From an uncultured Mycoplasmatota bacterium (GTDB lineage Bacteria; Bacillota_I; Bacilli_A; RF39; UBA660), in the NCBI GenBank assembly GCA_947574215.1, contig CANPIX010000005.1, positions 1 through 51,467 of the forward strand: 51,467 nt of DNA. The letters run 5' to 3'. The translations under genes were made by a program, and so were the position numbers. Shown here in pieces: positions 1 to 7,968 of this stretch (its first letter is position 1; each line of letters starts with the position of its first letter). The notes under the pieces are model-generated. The model was not told the DNA's origin. It worked only from the letters and a program-made list of their open reading frames with translations, and did not search any database.

Positions 1-50
1 TCTCTTTCACTTGTATTTTCGTTTCTTATACTGGATTTTACTTTTTCACT

Positions 51-1340
51 TTACCCCTCTTTTTCTTTTTTATCAGGATTTAAAATTGTAACCGCTATAT
101 TCTTACTATCTAATTTTTTGATCACTTTATTTACATCTTCTAAAGTAATATGTTCTAAATGATCTTTCTCATTTTCTACAACACCATTAAAAGTTAAAAT
201 TTCTTCTTGCATAGTGGTATTCACACTCATAATATCATCATATTTTAGCACTAAAGTGGCTATACTTGCATTTATTTTTCGACGTAAATTCTCTTCAGTA
301 ATCATTAAATGATTGAATTGATTCTTAATTTCTTTAATCACTTCTTTTGGATATTTTGTTTCTAAAGTAACTGTGAAAATTAAATAATCCTCTATAAAAA
401 TACGACTAGCATTCATGTAATTTATAAGTTCTTTTTCCATTAAATATTCTTTTAAATCACTGGTTGGTCCAAAATTACTAACGACAAGTAAAGAAGTTAT
501 TAAACGAAGTTCAATGGGATTGATGTTTTTAAAAACACTTAAAGGTGTTTTTAATGAAATTTTTACTTTTGGAGTTTCGACATTACCAAAAATTTCTGTA
601 AGTGAACTAACAACACTCGTTTCTTCACGATAATTCTTCAATTTAGGATTCTTATAAGGTAATACTTTCTTTTGTTTTATATTTTCTTCTACAATTTTAA
701 AAACATCATAAGGGTTTACATTTCCTGTAACTACCAAAAACATATTTTTTGGGTGGTAAAAGGTATTATATACAAATTCGATATCTTCTATTTTAGTAGA
801 TTCTACGTCTTCTTTTTTTCCTGTAATAGACTCTTTGTACTTGTATTTATGAAAAAGATCCGCATAGTGAGTAAAATACAGTTTTGTATCAGGAAAATCT
901 TCATCCATAGAAAGTTCTTCAATAATAATATTTTTCTCTTTATTTACCATTTTTTTAGTAAAGCTAGGAGTAAGAACAAAATCAAGTAAATGATTTAAGT
1001 TTGCTTTAAATTCTTTAGTACTATACAAATGGTAACAAGTATAATCAAATGTGGTAAATGCATTAACCTCACTTCCATACTGTGCGTAAAAATCTGTTGC
1101 CGTTGTTCCATCAGGTTCATAAAAATTTAAATGCTCTATAAAATGTGCTATTCCACTCGGTATTTTATAATATTTATTTTTACCATTTATCTTAAATTCT
1201 TGATGAATGGAACCAAAATTCACACACAAAGAACTAAAAGCACCTTTTACTTTATCATTTTTCCAAACATATACTGGTAAATTTTCAATTTTGTCATAAT
1301 AAACGATTTCTTTAATTCCTTTTAATTCAATCTCTTTCAT
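51..1340 (-). CDS. M16 family zinc peptidase, catalytic member (YmfH-like)
   Basis: Insulinase/pitrilysin-type metallopeptidase of 429 residues. The inverted zinc motif HxxEH is intact (HFIEH, residues 66-70), and a downstream acidic cluster near residues 141-147 (EELSMDED) supplies the expected third ligand. The length fits single-ring M16B enzymes of about 420-430 aa. The start ATG overlaps the TGA stop of the upstream gene (ATGA at 1337-1340), so the two are translationally coupled. In this family an active and an inactive subunit usually pair, and the upstream gene lacks HxxEH. The pair resembles Bacillus subtilis YmfF/YmfH, whose substrate is not clear. No signal peptide is visible, so a cytoplasmic location is likely. 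Confidence 0.9.
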   Translation of the reverse strand: MKEIELKGIKEIVYYDKIENLPVYVWKNDKVKGAFSSLCVNFGSIHQEFKINGKNKYYKIPSGIAHFIEHLNFYEPDGTTATDFYAQYGSEVNAFTTFDYTCYHLYSTKEFKANLNHLLDFVLTPSFTKKMVNKEKNIIIEELSMDEDFPDTKLYFTHYADLFHKYKYKESITGKKEDVESTKIEDIEFVYNTFYHPKNMFLVVTGNVNPYDVFKIVEENIKQKKVLPYKNPKLKNYREETSVVSSLTEIFGNVETPKVKISLKTPLSVFKNINPIELRLITSLLVVSNFGPTSDLKEYLMEKELINYMNASRIFIEDYLIFTVTLETKYPKEVIKEIKNQFNHLMITEENLRRKINASIATLVLKYDDIMSVNTTMQEEILTFNGVVENEKDHLEHITLEDVNKVIKKLDSKNIAVTILNPDKKEKEG

Positions 1341-2611
1341 GAAGCATCTTCCCCTTTACTTTGCAATTCATAAATAAAATTCAACTTTAATTTTTTACCT
1401 ATGGCTTTTAATTCTTTTATAGTTATCTTTTTATAGGCTTCTTTTAATTCTTCAAATAAAGGTGCACCAACTATCGTATGAAATGTATAATTGTTTATTA
1501 AACTATTTTGATTGTCCATAACAATATCTAAAGAGGTTTCTAGTTGATTTCTCGCCATAGTGATTTCTTCTTCACTAATTTTTCCACTTGCCATATCTTT
1601 AACACATTGCTTTATAAGCTTTGCCGCCAAAGAGACATTTTTAGAATCTAAGCCAACGTACACATAATACATATTATCATATTTTGAATTGATGGAAGAA
1701 ACACTATAACAAAGTCCACGTTCTTCTCGTAAAGAATTGTATATTTTTGCTTTTAATCCTCCACTACATAAAATCTCATCAAAAAAATAAAGGGTTATAA
1801 ATAATTCTTCTTTAGTTAATTTTTCTAAATTAAAGCCAAGAACTAAGTTACTTTGTGAAAAATTGCCTTTTTCTTTAACAATTAACTCTTTTTTTCTCAT
1901 CTTATTTTCTACAAAAGTTTCTACACGATGATTTTTTATACAATTGTTATGAAAAGTTTTTTCAATAATTTTTACAACTTTTTCCATATCCAAATCACCA
2001 ATAATATAAATATTGCATAAACTATTTTTATAAAATTTTTCATAAAATGCATACAAACTCTCTGGAGTAATTGCTTCTACTTCTTCTTTTGTGCCTAAAA
2101 CACTAGAAGCAGTAATAGAATCTTTGTCCATATGAAGTAATGCTTGACGAAAAGCGTAATTGGTTGGATTTTCTTTTAGCGCATCAATGTCTGACAAAAT
2201 CCTTTTTTTAATAATTTTAAACGTACGCTCATTAAAAGCATTTTTTTCAATATTAGGATGTTCAATAATTTCAAATGGCAATTTTAGAGCATTCTGTAAA
2301 AAAGTTTCATCATTGATAAATTCAGGATTTAAAAAATCAAAAATAAAACTAGAAAGTACCATATTACCAACTTTACTTGATACTCCATAAAAGTAAGACT
2401 GATAAAGTTCCTCCAACTTGATAACTATATCTTTTCTTCTTGGGTATTTTTTAGAAGAGTGACACATCATATCCACTAAAAAATTACGAAGACCAAGCTC
2501 TTCTTTTTTTGCATTATCATAAAAAGTAATTTCCATATGACAATTTTTAAATTTATTGGTTTGTATTGTATAAATTGTATAAGTATCCATTTCAAATTTT
2601 TGGTATTTCAT
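1337..2611 (-). CDS. M16 family peptidase-like protein, non-catalytic member (YmfF-like)
   Basis: A 424-residue M16-fold protein. It has the family layout, including a second-half segment with GLCYSVSS and the R/Y substrate-binding type residues, but no HxxEH zinc motif in its N-terminal half. It is therefore probably the inactive partner of the downstream peptidase, with which it overlaps by 4 nt. A good ribosome site (GAGAGGTG) precedes the ATG at 2611. A weak promoter-like TATACT lies about 20 bp upstream. First gene of a two-gene operon running leftwards toward the window edge. Confidence 0.85.
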   Translation of the reverse strand: MKYQKFEMDTYTIYTIQTNKFKNCHMEITFYDNAKKEELGLRNFLVDMMCHSSKKYPRRKDIVIKLEELYQSYFYGVSSKVGNMVLSSFIFDFLNPEFINDETFLQNALKLPFEIIEHPNIEKNAFNERTFKIIKKRILSDIDALKENPTNYAFRQALLHMDKDSITASSVLGTKEEVEAITPESLYAFYEKFYKNSLCNIYIIGDLDMEKVVKIIEKTFHNNCIKNHRVETFVENKMRKKELIVKEKGNFSQSNLVLGFNLEKLTKEELFITLYFFDEILCSGGLKAKIYNSLREERGLCYSVSSINSKYDNMYYVYVGLDSKNVSLAAKLIKQCVKDMASGKISEEEITMARNQLETSLDIVMDNQNSLINNYTFHTIVGAPLFEELKEAYKKITIKELKAIGKKLKLNFIYELQSKGEDAS

Positions 2612-2824
2612 TATACACCTCTCTTTTCTTTAGTATACACATAAATTAGCTATTTATAAATTAAAAAATAAAATATAACTTACAAAAAAGAGCAAATTAT
2701 ATTTTATTTTGTTAATTCAAATTTTTTTCTATTTATTATCTTCTCTACACATATATATACACTTTAAATTTAAAAGATCCTTTTTCTATATAAAAATTAA
2801 TATTTTTTTCTTTTTGCTGAATTT

Positions 2825-4573
2825 TTAGTTTTCTACTAAAATCGCTTTTATTCTACGAACTCCCGCACTACTAGCTTCTTCTTTTTTTATTGTAAATTTT
2901 CCTAATTCACTTGTACGTTTTACATGAGGTCCACCGCACAATTCTTTAGAAATCTCTCCAATCGAATAAACGGTTACAAGACTTGGATACTTTTCTATAA
3001 ACATACATTCTGCACCGGAATCGATAGCTTCTTGTTTTGGCATTTCCAAAACACTTACTTCTAAATCTTCTTGTATCCACTTATTTACAAGATTTTCTAC
3101 TTGTTCTTTTTCTGCATCGCTTAGTTTGTGATCACAAGAAAAATCAAAACGCATACGCTCACTTGTAATATTACTTCCCTTTTGATGAACTTCAGGACCA
3201 ATTACTACTTTTAATGCGGCATTCAAAAGATGTGTTGCTGTGTGGTATTTTGTTTCTATTTCTCCATTTCCAGCAAGTCCACCTTTAAATTTACCAGCAG
3301 AAGCCGTTCTTGATAATTCTTGATGTTGTTTAAATTTTTCTTGAAAGCCCATTTGATCTACAGTAATACCTTTTTCTTCTGCAAGCTCTATAGTTAGTTC
3401 AATAGGAAATCCATAGGTATCGTACAAATGAAAAGCCATTTCACCAGAAATTTCATTCGCATTTTTTATGACTTTTTCAAATTCTTTTAAACCACGTTCC
3501 AAAGTACGATTGAATTTTTCTTTTTCCATTTTTAAAACTTCTAAAACAACATCATAATTTTCTTCTAATTCTTTATAATACTTTTTGTATTTCTCCAAAA
3601 TTAGAATTGCAATTCTTCTTTCCCAATCACTATTAATATCTATATTTAAAGTTTTGGCGTGGCGAATAGCACGTCGTATCAATCTCCTTAAAATATAACC
3701 TTGATCGGTATTACTAGGACGAATGCCTGAGGGATCTGCACTTATAAAAACCGCTGTTCTTATGTGATCCGCTATAATACGCATACTTTTTTCATTTCCT
3801 TTATAAGGAAGATTGGCAATTTCTGAAATTAATTCTATAACGTCTTTCCAAATACTTGAAGTATAATTGTCGTTTACTCCTTCTAATATTGCGGTTGTCC
3901 TTTCAACTCCCATTCCTGTATCCACATTTTTCTTTGGTAGTTCTGTTACTACCCCATTTTCATCTTTAAAATATTGCATAAAAACGTTATTCCAAATTTC
4001 AACCCATCGAGCATCATCTGGATCAAAAACAGTGGGGGTTTCTTCATCACTTCGAAAGTAAAAGATTTCAGTATCGGGTCCACAGGGTCCACTTTCTCCA
4101 GCAATCCAAAAATTATCATCAATCGTTTTGGCAATTCTGGATTCAGAAATTCCTAAGCTTTTCCATTTATTATAACTTTCTTCATCAAAAGGAATCGAAT
4201 CACTTCCTGCATAAACCGTTACCGCAAGCTTTTCTACTGGAATATGAAGAACTTGCGTTAAAAACTCAAAACTCCAAGAAATACTTTCTTCTTTAAAATA
4301 ATCTCCTAAACTCCAATTGCCTAGCATCTCAAAAAACGTATGATGCGTAGTGTCTCCTACACTTTCTAAATCATTGGTACGAATACATTTTTGATAATCA
4401 CACAATCTAGTTCCATAAGGATGCGTTTGTCCCATTAAATAAGGAATTAATGGTTGCATACCTGCGGTATTAAATAACACCGATGGATCATTTTCTGGTA
4501 CCACTGGACTAGATGGGATTTGCTTGTGTCCTTTACTTACAAAAAAATCAATATAAAAATCTTTTAAATTCAT
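2825..4573 (-). CDS. alaS: alanyl-tRNA synthetase, short form without C-Ala domain
   Basis: Charges tRNA-Ala. The class II catalytic core is complete from residue 1 (NLKDFYIDFFVSKGHKQIPS; TTHHTFFEMLGNWSLGDYFK), followed by the editing domain with both zinc-binding halves, HTATH at residues 444-448 and CGGPH at 546-550. The protein ends at residue 582, right after the SAGVRRIKAI segment that closes the editing domain. Typical bacterial AlaRS is about 870 aa. The C-terminal coiled and DHH-like C-Ala region, which links tRNA binding to editing and dimerises the enzyme, is absent, and no further reading frame for it follows in 2612-2824. Lies in the alanine T-box operon behind the P-loop gene (about 50 bp gap). 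Ribosome site GAAGGAGAA upstream of the ATG. Confidence 0.97.
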   Translation of the reverse strand: MNLKDFYIDFFVSKGHKQIPSSPVVPENDPSVLFNTAGMQPLIPYLMGQTHPYGTRLCDYQKCIRTNDLESVGDTTHHTFFEMLGNWSLGDYFKEESISWSFEFLTQVLHIPVEKLAVTVYAGSDSIPFDEESYNKWKSLGISESRIAKTIDDNFWIAGESGPCGPDTEIFYFRSDEETPTVFDPDDARWVEIWNNVFMQYFKDENGVVTELPKKNVDTGMGVERTTAILEGVNDNYTSSIWKDVIELISEIANLPYKGNEKSMRIIADHIRTAVFISADPSGIRPSNTDQGYILRRLIRRAIRHAKTLNIDINSDWERRIAILILEKYKKYYKELEENYDVVLEVLKMEKEKFNRTLERGLKEFEKVIKNANEISGEMAFHLYDTYGFPIELTIELAEEKGITVDQMGFQEKFKQHQELSRTASAGKFKGGLAGNGEIETKYHTATHLLNAALKVVIGPEVHQKGSNITSERMRFDFSCDHKLSDAEKEQVENLVNKWIQEDLEVSVLEMPKQEAIDSGAECMFIEKYPSLVTVYSIGEISKELCGGPHVKRTSELGKFTIKKEEASSAGVRRIKAILVEN

Positions 4574-4623
4574 AAAAATTTCTCCTTCTTTTTGAATATT
4601 TTTTTCATTACTCTATTTATTTT

Positions 4624-5151
4624 CTATAATTTTTTTACGATAGTTTGAGCGATTATTTCTAACTCATTTTTCTTCTTATTTTGTACGACATAGTCGTAAT
4701 GTAGATAGTCTCGAAATTCATTTTCTGTAATATGTGCTTTTTCTTCTTCGGTCAAATTATTTTGTAAATTTTCATTCTCTACCAAAATTGTCGTAACATC
4801 GTATTCTGTTTTTTTCATCTCTTCTATTTCTTTAAGAAGTCGAACATCCGATAGAACGACAATATCATAAAACTTTTCATAAACACGAAAATCTTCTAGC
4901 ATTCTTCTTATAAAAAAATTAAAATCTTTTATTTCTTCTCGAATAAAACTTCCTGTATCTTGTAAAAATTTACGTGGCTTCGTATCACGATTTCCATCAT
5001 AACCTAAAATTTCACTCGCATACATTTTAATGTACTTACTGTATTCCGTCTGTAACGCCCGTAGATTTTTTTCTTTAGCAAAAGAAACGATTTTTTCTCC
5101 CAAATACGTTTTTCCGCTTCCAGCTCTTCCTGCAATTAAAATAGCTTTCAT
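4624..5151 (-). CDS. P-loop nucleotide kinase-like protein, first gene of the alanine T-box operon
   Basis: About 175 aa starting MKAILIAGRAGSGKT, with a perfect Walker A motif (GRAGSGKT) at residues 8-15. A later VVLSDVRLLKEIEEM segment and C-terminal ENEFRDYLHYDYVV match the layout of adenylate-kinase-like and phage-type (deoxy)nucleoside monophosphate kinases. The substrate cannot be named. The ATG at 5151 is chosen because GGAGG lies 5 bases upstream. The longer frame to 5199 would translate through the T-box terminator. The stop codon (4624) is about 50 bp before alaS, so both genes should respond to alanine tRNA charging. Why a nucleotide kinase-like protein should do so is unknown. Confidence 0.7.
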   Translation of the reverse strand: MKAILIAGRAGSGKTYLGEKIVSFAKEKNLRALQTEYSKYIKMYASEILGYDGNRDTKPRKFLQDTGSFIREEIKDFNFFIRRMLEDFRVYEKFYDIVVLSDVRLLKEIEEMKKTEYDVTTILVENENLQNNLTEEEKAHITENEFRDYLHYDYVVQNKKKNELEIIAQTIVKKL

Positions 5152-5169
5152 AAATTCCTCCATAAAAAA

Positions 5170-5352
5170 TACCACAAAAATTCCCCTTGTAAGGAGCAAT
5201 TCTGCGGTACCATCCTTTTAGTTTACTTAATTTTTTTTAACGAGCAAAACCCGGTTAATCTTGGGATAAGTAGCAACTTGAAAAGATTTCTTTGTTTGTT
5301 TTCCACCAAGAACAAACTCTCTATAAAATACTTACTTTTCAATTTCTTATCT
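5170..5352 (-). promoter_or_regulatory. T-box leader, alanine specifier (GCT)
   Basis: On the minus strand the conserved T-box AGGATGGTACCGCAG lies at 5202-5216. Upstream is a stem I with the AGAGAG and GGTGGAA elements (about 5300-5325). A specifier-loop motif reads GTT-GCT-ACTTAT, giving codon GCT at 5272-5274, which is alanine. A GGGTTTTGCTC stem follows. Downstream of the T-box, CTCCTT pairs with AAGGGG and is followed by a T tract, forming the terminator (about 5176-5197). The alanine specifier agrees with alaS as the second downstream gene. Uncharged tRNA-Ala should allow readthrough. Confidence 0.9.
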
Positions 5353-5361
5353 TACTAACGA

Positions 5362-6498
5362 TTAATTTGTATTCAAAATTTGATATTTATTTTGGATAAA
5401 TTCCCATATAACTTTTAAGAGTGCTATACATGGAGTAGCCAAAATCATTCCTATTATACCAAAGAAATTGTTAAAAATCAAAAGCCCTATCATAATGGTT
5501 ACTGGATGCAATTTCATAGTTTTACTCATAACTACTGGTTGTAAGATAAAGTTTTCAACACATTGAACGACAATACAAATAATTAAAGTCATAACACCAA
5601 TAAAAGTACTTTGGCTAAAACCAATGACTACAGCAACGGCTCCACCAATATAAGGACCTATGTAAGGGATTAAATCGGTAATTCCACAGAAAAGTCCAAA
5701 AAGTACTGGAGCTTGTAAGCCAATAACAACAAATCCAATGGAATCGCAAACAAAAACCATAGTAGCTACAAGAAGCGTTCCATTAACACTTTTTCTTACC
5801 TCTCCACCTATATTGTTAAGAAGAACCTGTGCTTCAAATCGCTTACGTTCTGGAAGTAAATTTAAAAAATGTCTAGAAATCGAATCAAAATCAAAAAGCA
5901 TATAAAGTCCTACAAATAAACCAAGAGCAATAGTTACCAAGCTTGAAAAGAAGTTTACAATAATATTCAAAAGTGTTGTTGGAAAAGTCGTTGTAAATTC
6001 TGTTAATTTTGTTTCCATAGTGGTCATAACATTGGAACGAATGGCTTCAATATCCAATCCTTCTACATTAGAAAATTTTAAGAAGATATCATTAATACTA
6101 TTTTTGGCTTCATTAAAAATAGTTGGTAAATTTTTAATAAGTTCATTGATTTGCATATAAACGGTTGGTACCAAAAAGCGTAAGAAAACTATAACAATAA
6201 GCAAAAAGATTGCGTAAACAATGATAGCCCCCATCATTCTTGGAACACCCTTTAGTTCTAACTTTTTAACCAAAGGATTAAAAAGCCAAGCAATAATAAA
6301 ACCTATAAATAAAGGAGATAGCACCTTTAAAAAGGCAAAAACAAATTTTAAAATTCCCCATTCTTTTATAAGTAATGTTACGATTAAAACACATGCAATA
6401 ATCATAGCAACATACAAAATATGTAAAATTTTACTGGATAAACTTACAACTTCATTGACGCCATCAATATTAATTTCACTTTTCTTTTTCTTTTCCAT
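5362..6498 (-). CDS. AI-2E family transporter / PerM-like membrane protein
   Basis: About 378 aa with a short basic, lysine-rich N terminus, paired N-terminal hydrophobic segments, a long central soluble region and several C-terminal segments containing PVLFGLFCGITDLIPYIGPYIG and LILQPVVM-type motifs, the usual signature of the UPF0118/AI-2E exporter family. Members have been tied to export of autoinducer-2 or small ions, but the substrate cannot be read here. The ATG at 6498 overlaps the miaB stop (TAATGG) and has GGTGA 9 bases upstream. The ATG at 6507 would sit directly on that site, so it is less likely. Confidence 0.88.
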   Translation of the reverse strand: MEKKKKSEINIDGVNEVVSLSSKILHILYVAMIIACVLIVTLLIKEWGILKFVFAFLKVLSPLFIGFIIAWLFNPLVKKLELKGVPRMMGAIIVYAIFLLIVIVFLRFLVPTVYMQINELIKNLPTIFNEAKNSINDIFLKFSNVEGLDIEAIRSNVMTTMETKLTEFTTTFPTTLLNIIVNFFSSLVTIALGLFVGLYMLFDFDSISRHFLNLLPERKRFEAQVLLNNIGGEVRKSVNGTLLVATMVFVCDSIGFVVIGLQAPVLFGLFCGITDLIPYIGPYIGGAVAVVIGFSQSTFIGVMTLIICIVVQCVENFILQPVVMSKTMKLHPVTIMIGLLIFNNFFGIIGMILATPCIALLKVIWEFIQNKYQILNTN

Positions 6499-7919
6499 TA
6501 TACACATTCACCACTTTCTATCATTTCTCCGTCTAAACTAAAACTCTTAGCCTCCGTTATTTTTACAGAAACGATTTGGCCAATACAATCAGCCCCTTTA
6601 TTAATATTTACGAGTTTCATAGTATCAGTATACCCATAAACACGAGTTTTATCTTTTTCATTTTCTCCTAAAACCAAAACGGGTACAATTTTTCCTTCTA
6701 ACGCTTGATTCGCTTTTAATGAATAACGATTTACGAATTCATTTAGCCTTTGCAAGCGCTTTTCTTTTTCTTCCAAAGTTATCGTATCTTTTATTAGACT
6801 TGCAGGAGTTCCTTCTCTTGGACTATATATAAATGTAAAAGCAGAATCAAATTGACAAGTATTTACTACATCCAAAGTTTCTAAAAAATCATTTTCTGTT
6901 TCGTTTGGGAATCCTACAATAATATCTGTAGTGATAGAAACATTTGGAATCCGTTTTTTAATTTTTTGAAATAATTCAATATACTCTTTCTTTGTATACC
7001 TTCGTCCCATTAACTTTAAAATAGAATCACTTCCACTTTGCAAAGGCAAATGAATATAAGGCATTATATTTTCGTATTTGGCAATCACGTCAATCATTTC
7101 ATCGGTAAAATTCCATGGATGACTAGTTACAAAACGGATGCGCTCTATTTTCGTTTCAGCAACTCTTTCTAATAAATCTTTAAAGTCATACCCTAATTGT
7201 AAATCTCTTCCATAAGCATTCACATTCTGACCAAGTAGAGTCACTTCTTTGTATCCTTGTTTTTTTAACTCTTGCACTTCAAAAACAATATTTTCTAGTT
7301 TACGACTTCTTTCTTTCCCTCTAGTGTAAGGAACAATACAGTAAGTACAAAATTTATCGCAGCCATACATAATATTTACCCAAGCTGTAATTTTAGAGTC
7401 TCTTTGGTATTTAATTCCTTCGTATACGTCTCCTTCTATACTATAAACTTCTATTTCTTGCTCCTTTTTTTGATGCTCTAATAAAAGACGAGGCAATTCA
7501 CTAATATTATGGGTTCCAAAAACGATATCGACATAAGGGTGCTTCGTTTTGATTTCTTCAACAACACTATCTTCTTGGCTCATACATCCACCAATAGCAA
7601 TAAGCAATTCTGGTTTTTCACGTTTTAAATGTTTACAGCGTCCTAAATAACCAAAAACTTTATCATGCGCATTTTCTCTTATGGCACAGGTATTTAAAAC
7701 CACCAAATCACTTTCTTCTAACTCTTTTGTTTCTACAAAACCAAGGAGTTCTAAATATTTTTTGATTTCTTCAGAATCATGAACATTCATTTGACAACCA
7801 TACGTTCTTAAAAAATATTTTTTGTTTTGAAAAAAGTTTGGAAAATCATAACATACTTTTTTTTCTTCTACTTTTTTATCCGTTCTTTTTTTTGCGTTAC
7901 TTAAGCTTGGAAAATTCAT
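6498..7919 (-). CDS. miaB: tRNA-2-methylthio-N6-dimethylallyladenosine synthase
   Basis: Radical SAM methylthiotransferase acting on N6-isopentenyl-A37 of tRNAs that read UNN codons. It shows the UPF0004 N-terminal domain with three cluster cysteines (YGCQMNVHDSE; NTCAIRENA; GGCMSQED), the radical SAM CxxxCxxC (GCDKFCTYCIVPYTRG) and a C-terminal TRAM domain. About 473 aa, normal for the family. A GTG at 7928 is possible, but AGGA lies 10 bases before the ATG at 7919. Its stop overlaps the start of the membrane protein gene downstream. Confidence 0.97.
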   Translation of the reverse strand: MNFPSLSNAKKRTDKKVEEKKVCYDFPNFFQNKKYFLRTYGCQMNVHDSEEIKKYLELLGFVETKELEESDLVVLNTCAIRENAHDKVFGYLGRCKHLKREKPELLIAIGGCMSQEDSVVEEIKTKHPYVDIVFGTHNISELPRLLLEHQKKEQEIEVYSIEGDVYEGIKYQRDSKITAWVNIMYGCDKFCTYCIVPYTRGKERSRKLENIVFEVQELKKQGYKEVTLLGQNVNAYGRDLQLGYDFKDLLERVAETKIERIRFVTSHPWNFTDEMIDVIAKYENIMPYIHLPLQSGSDSILKLMGRRYTKKEYIELFQKIKKRIPNVSITTDIIVGFPNETENDFLETLDVVNTCQFDSAFTFIYSPREGTPASLIKDTITLEEKEKRLQRLNEFVNRYSLKANQALEGKIVPVLVLGENEKDKTRVYGYTDTMKLVNINKGADCIGQIVSVKITEAKSFSLDGEMIESGECV

Positions 7920-7968
7920 GGATATCACTTCCTAAAGGATATTATATCATAATTTCTTTTGAAATCCT

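Noticed and set aside
672..989. Opposite-strand reading frames inside conserved genes
   Set aside because: They are shadows with low-complexity, Phe/Ile/Ser-rich translations and no ribosome sites. The same holds for similar frames elsewhere.
5152..5199. N-terminal extension of the kinase-like gene to 5199
   Set aside because: It would translate the T-box terminator. A strong GGAGG site fits the inner ATG at 5151.
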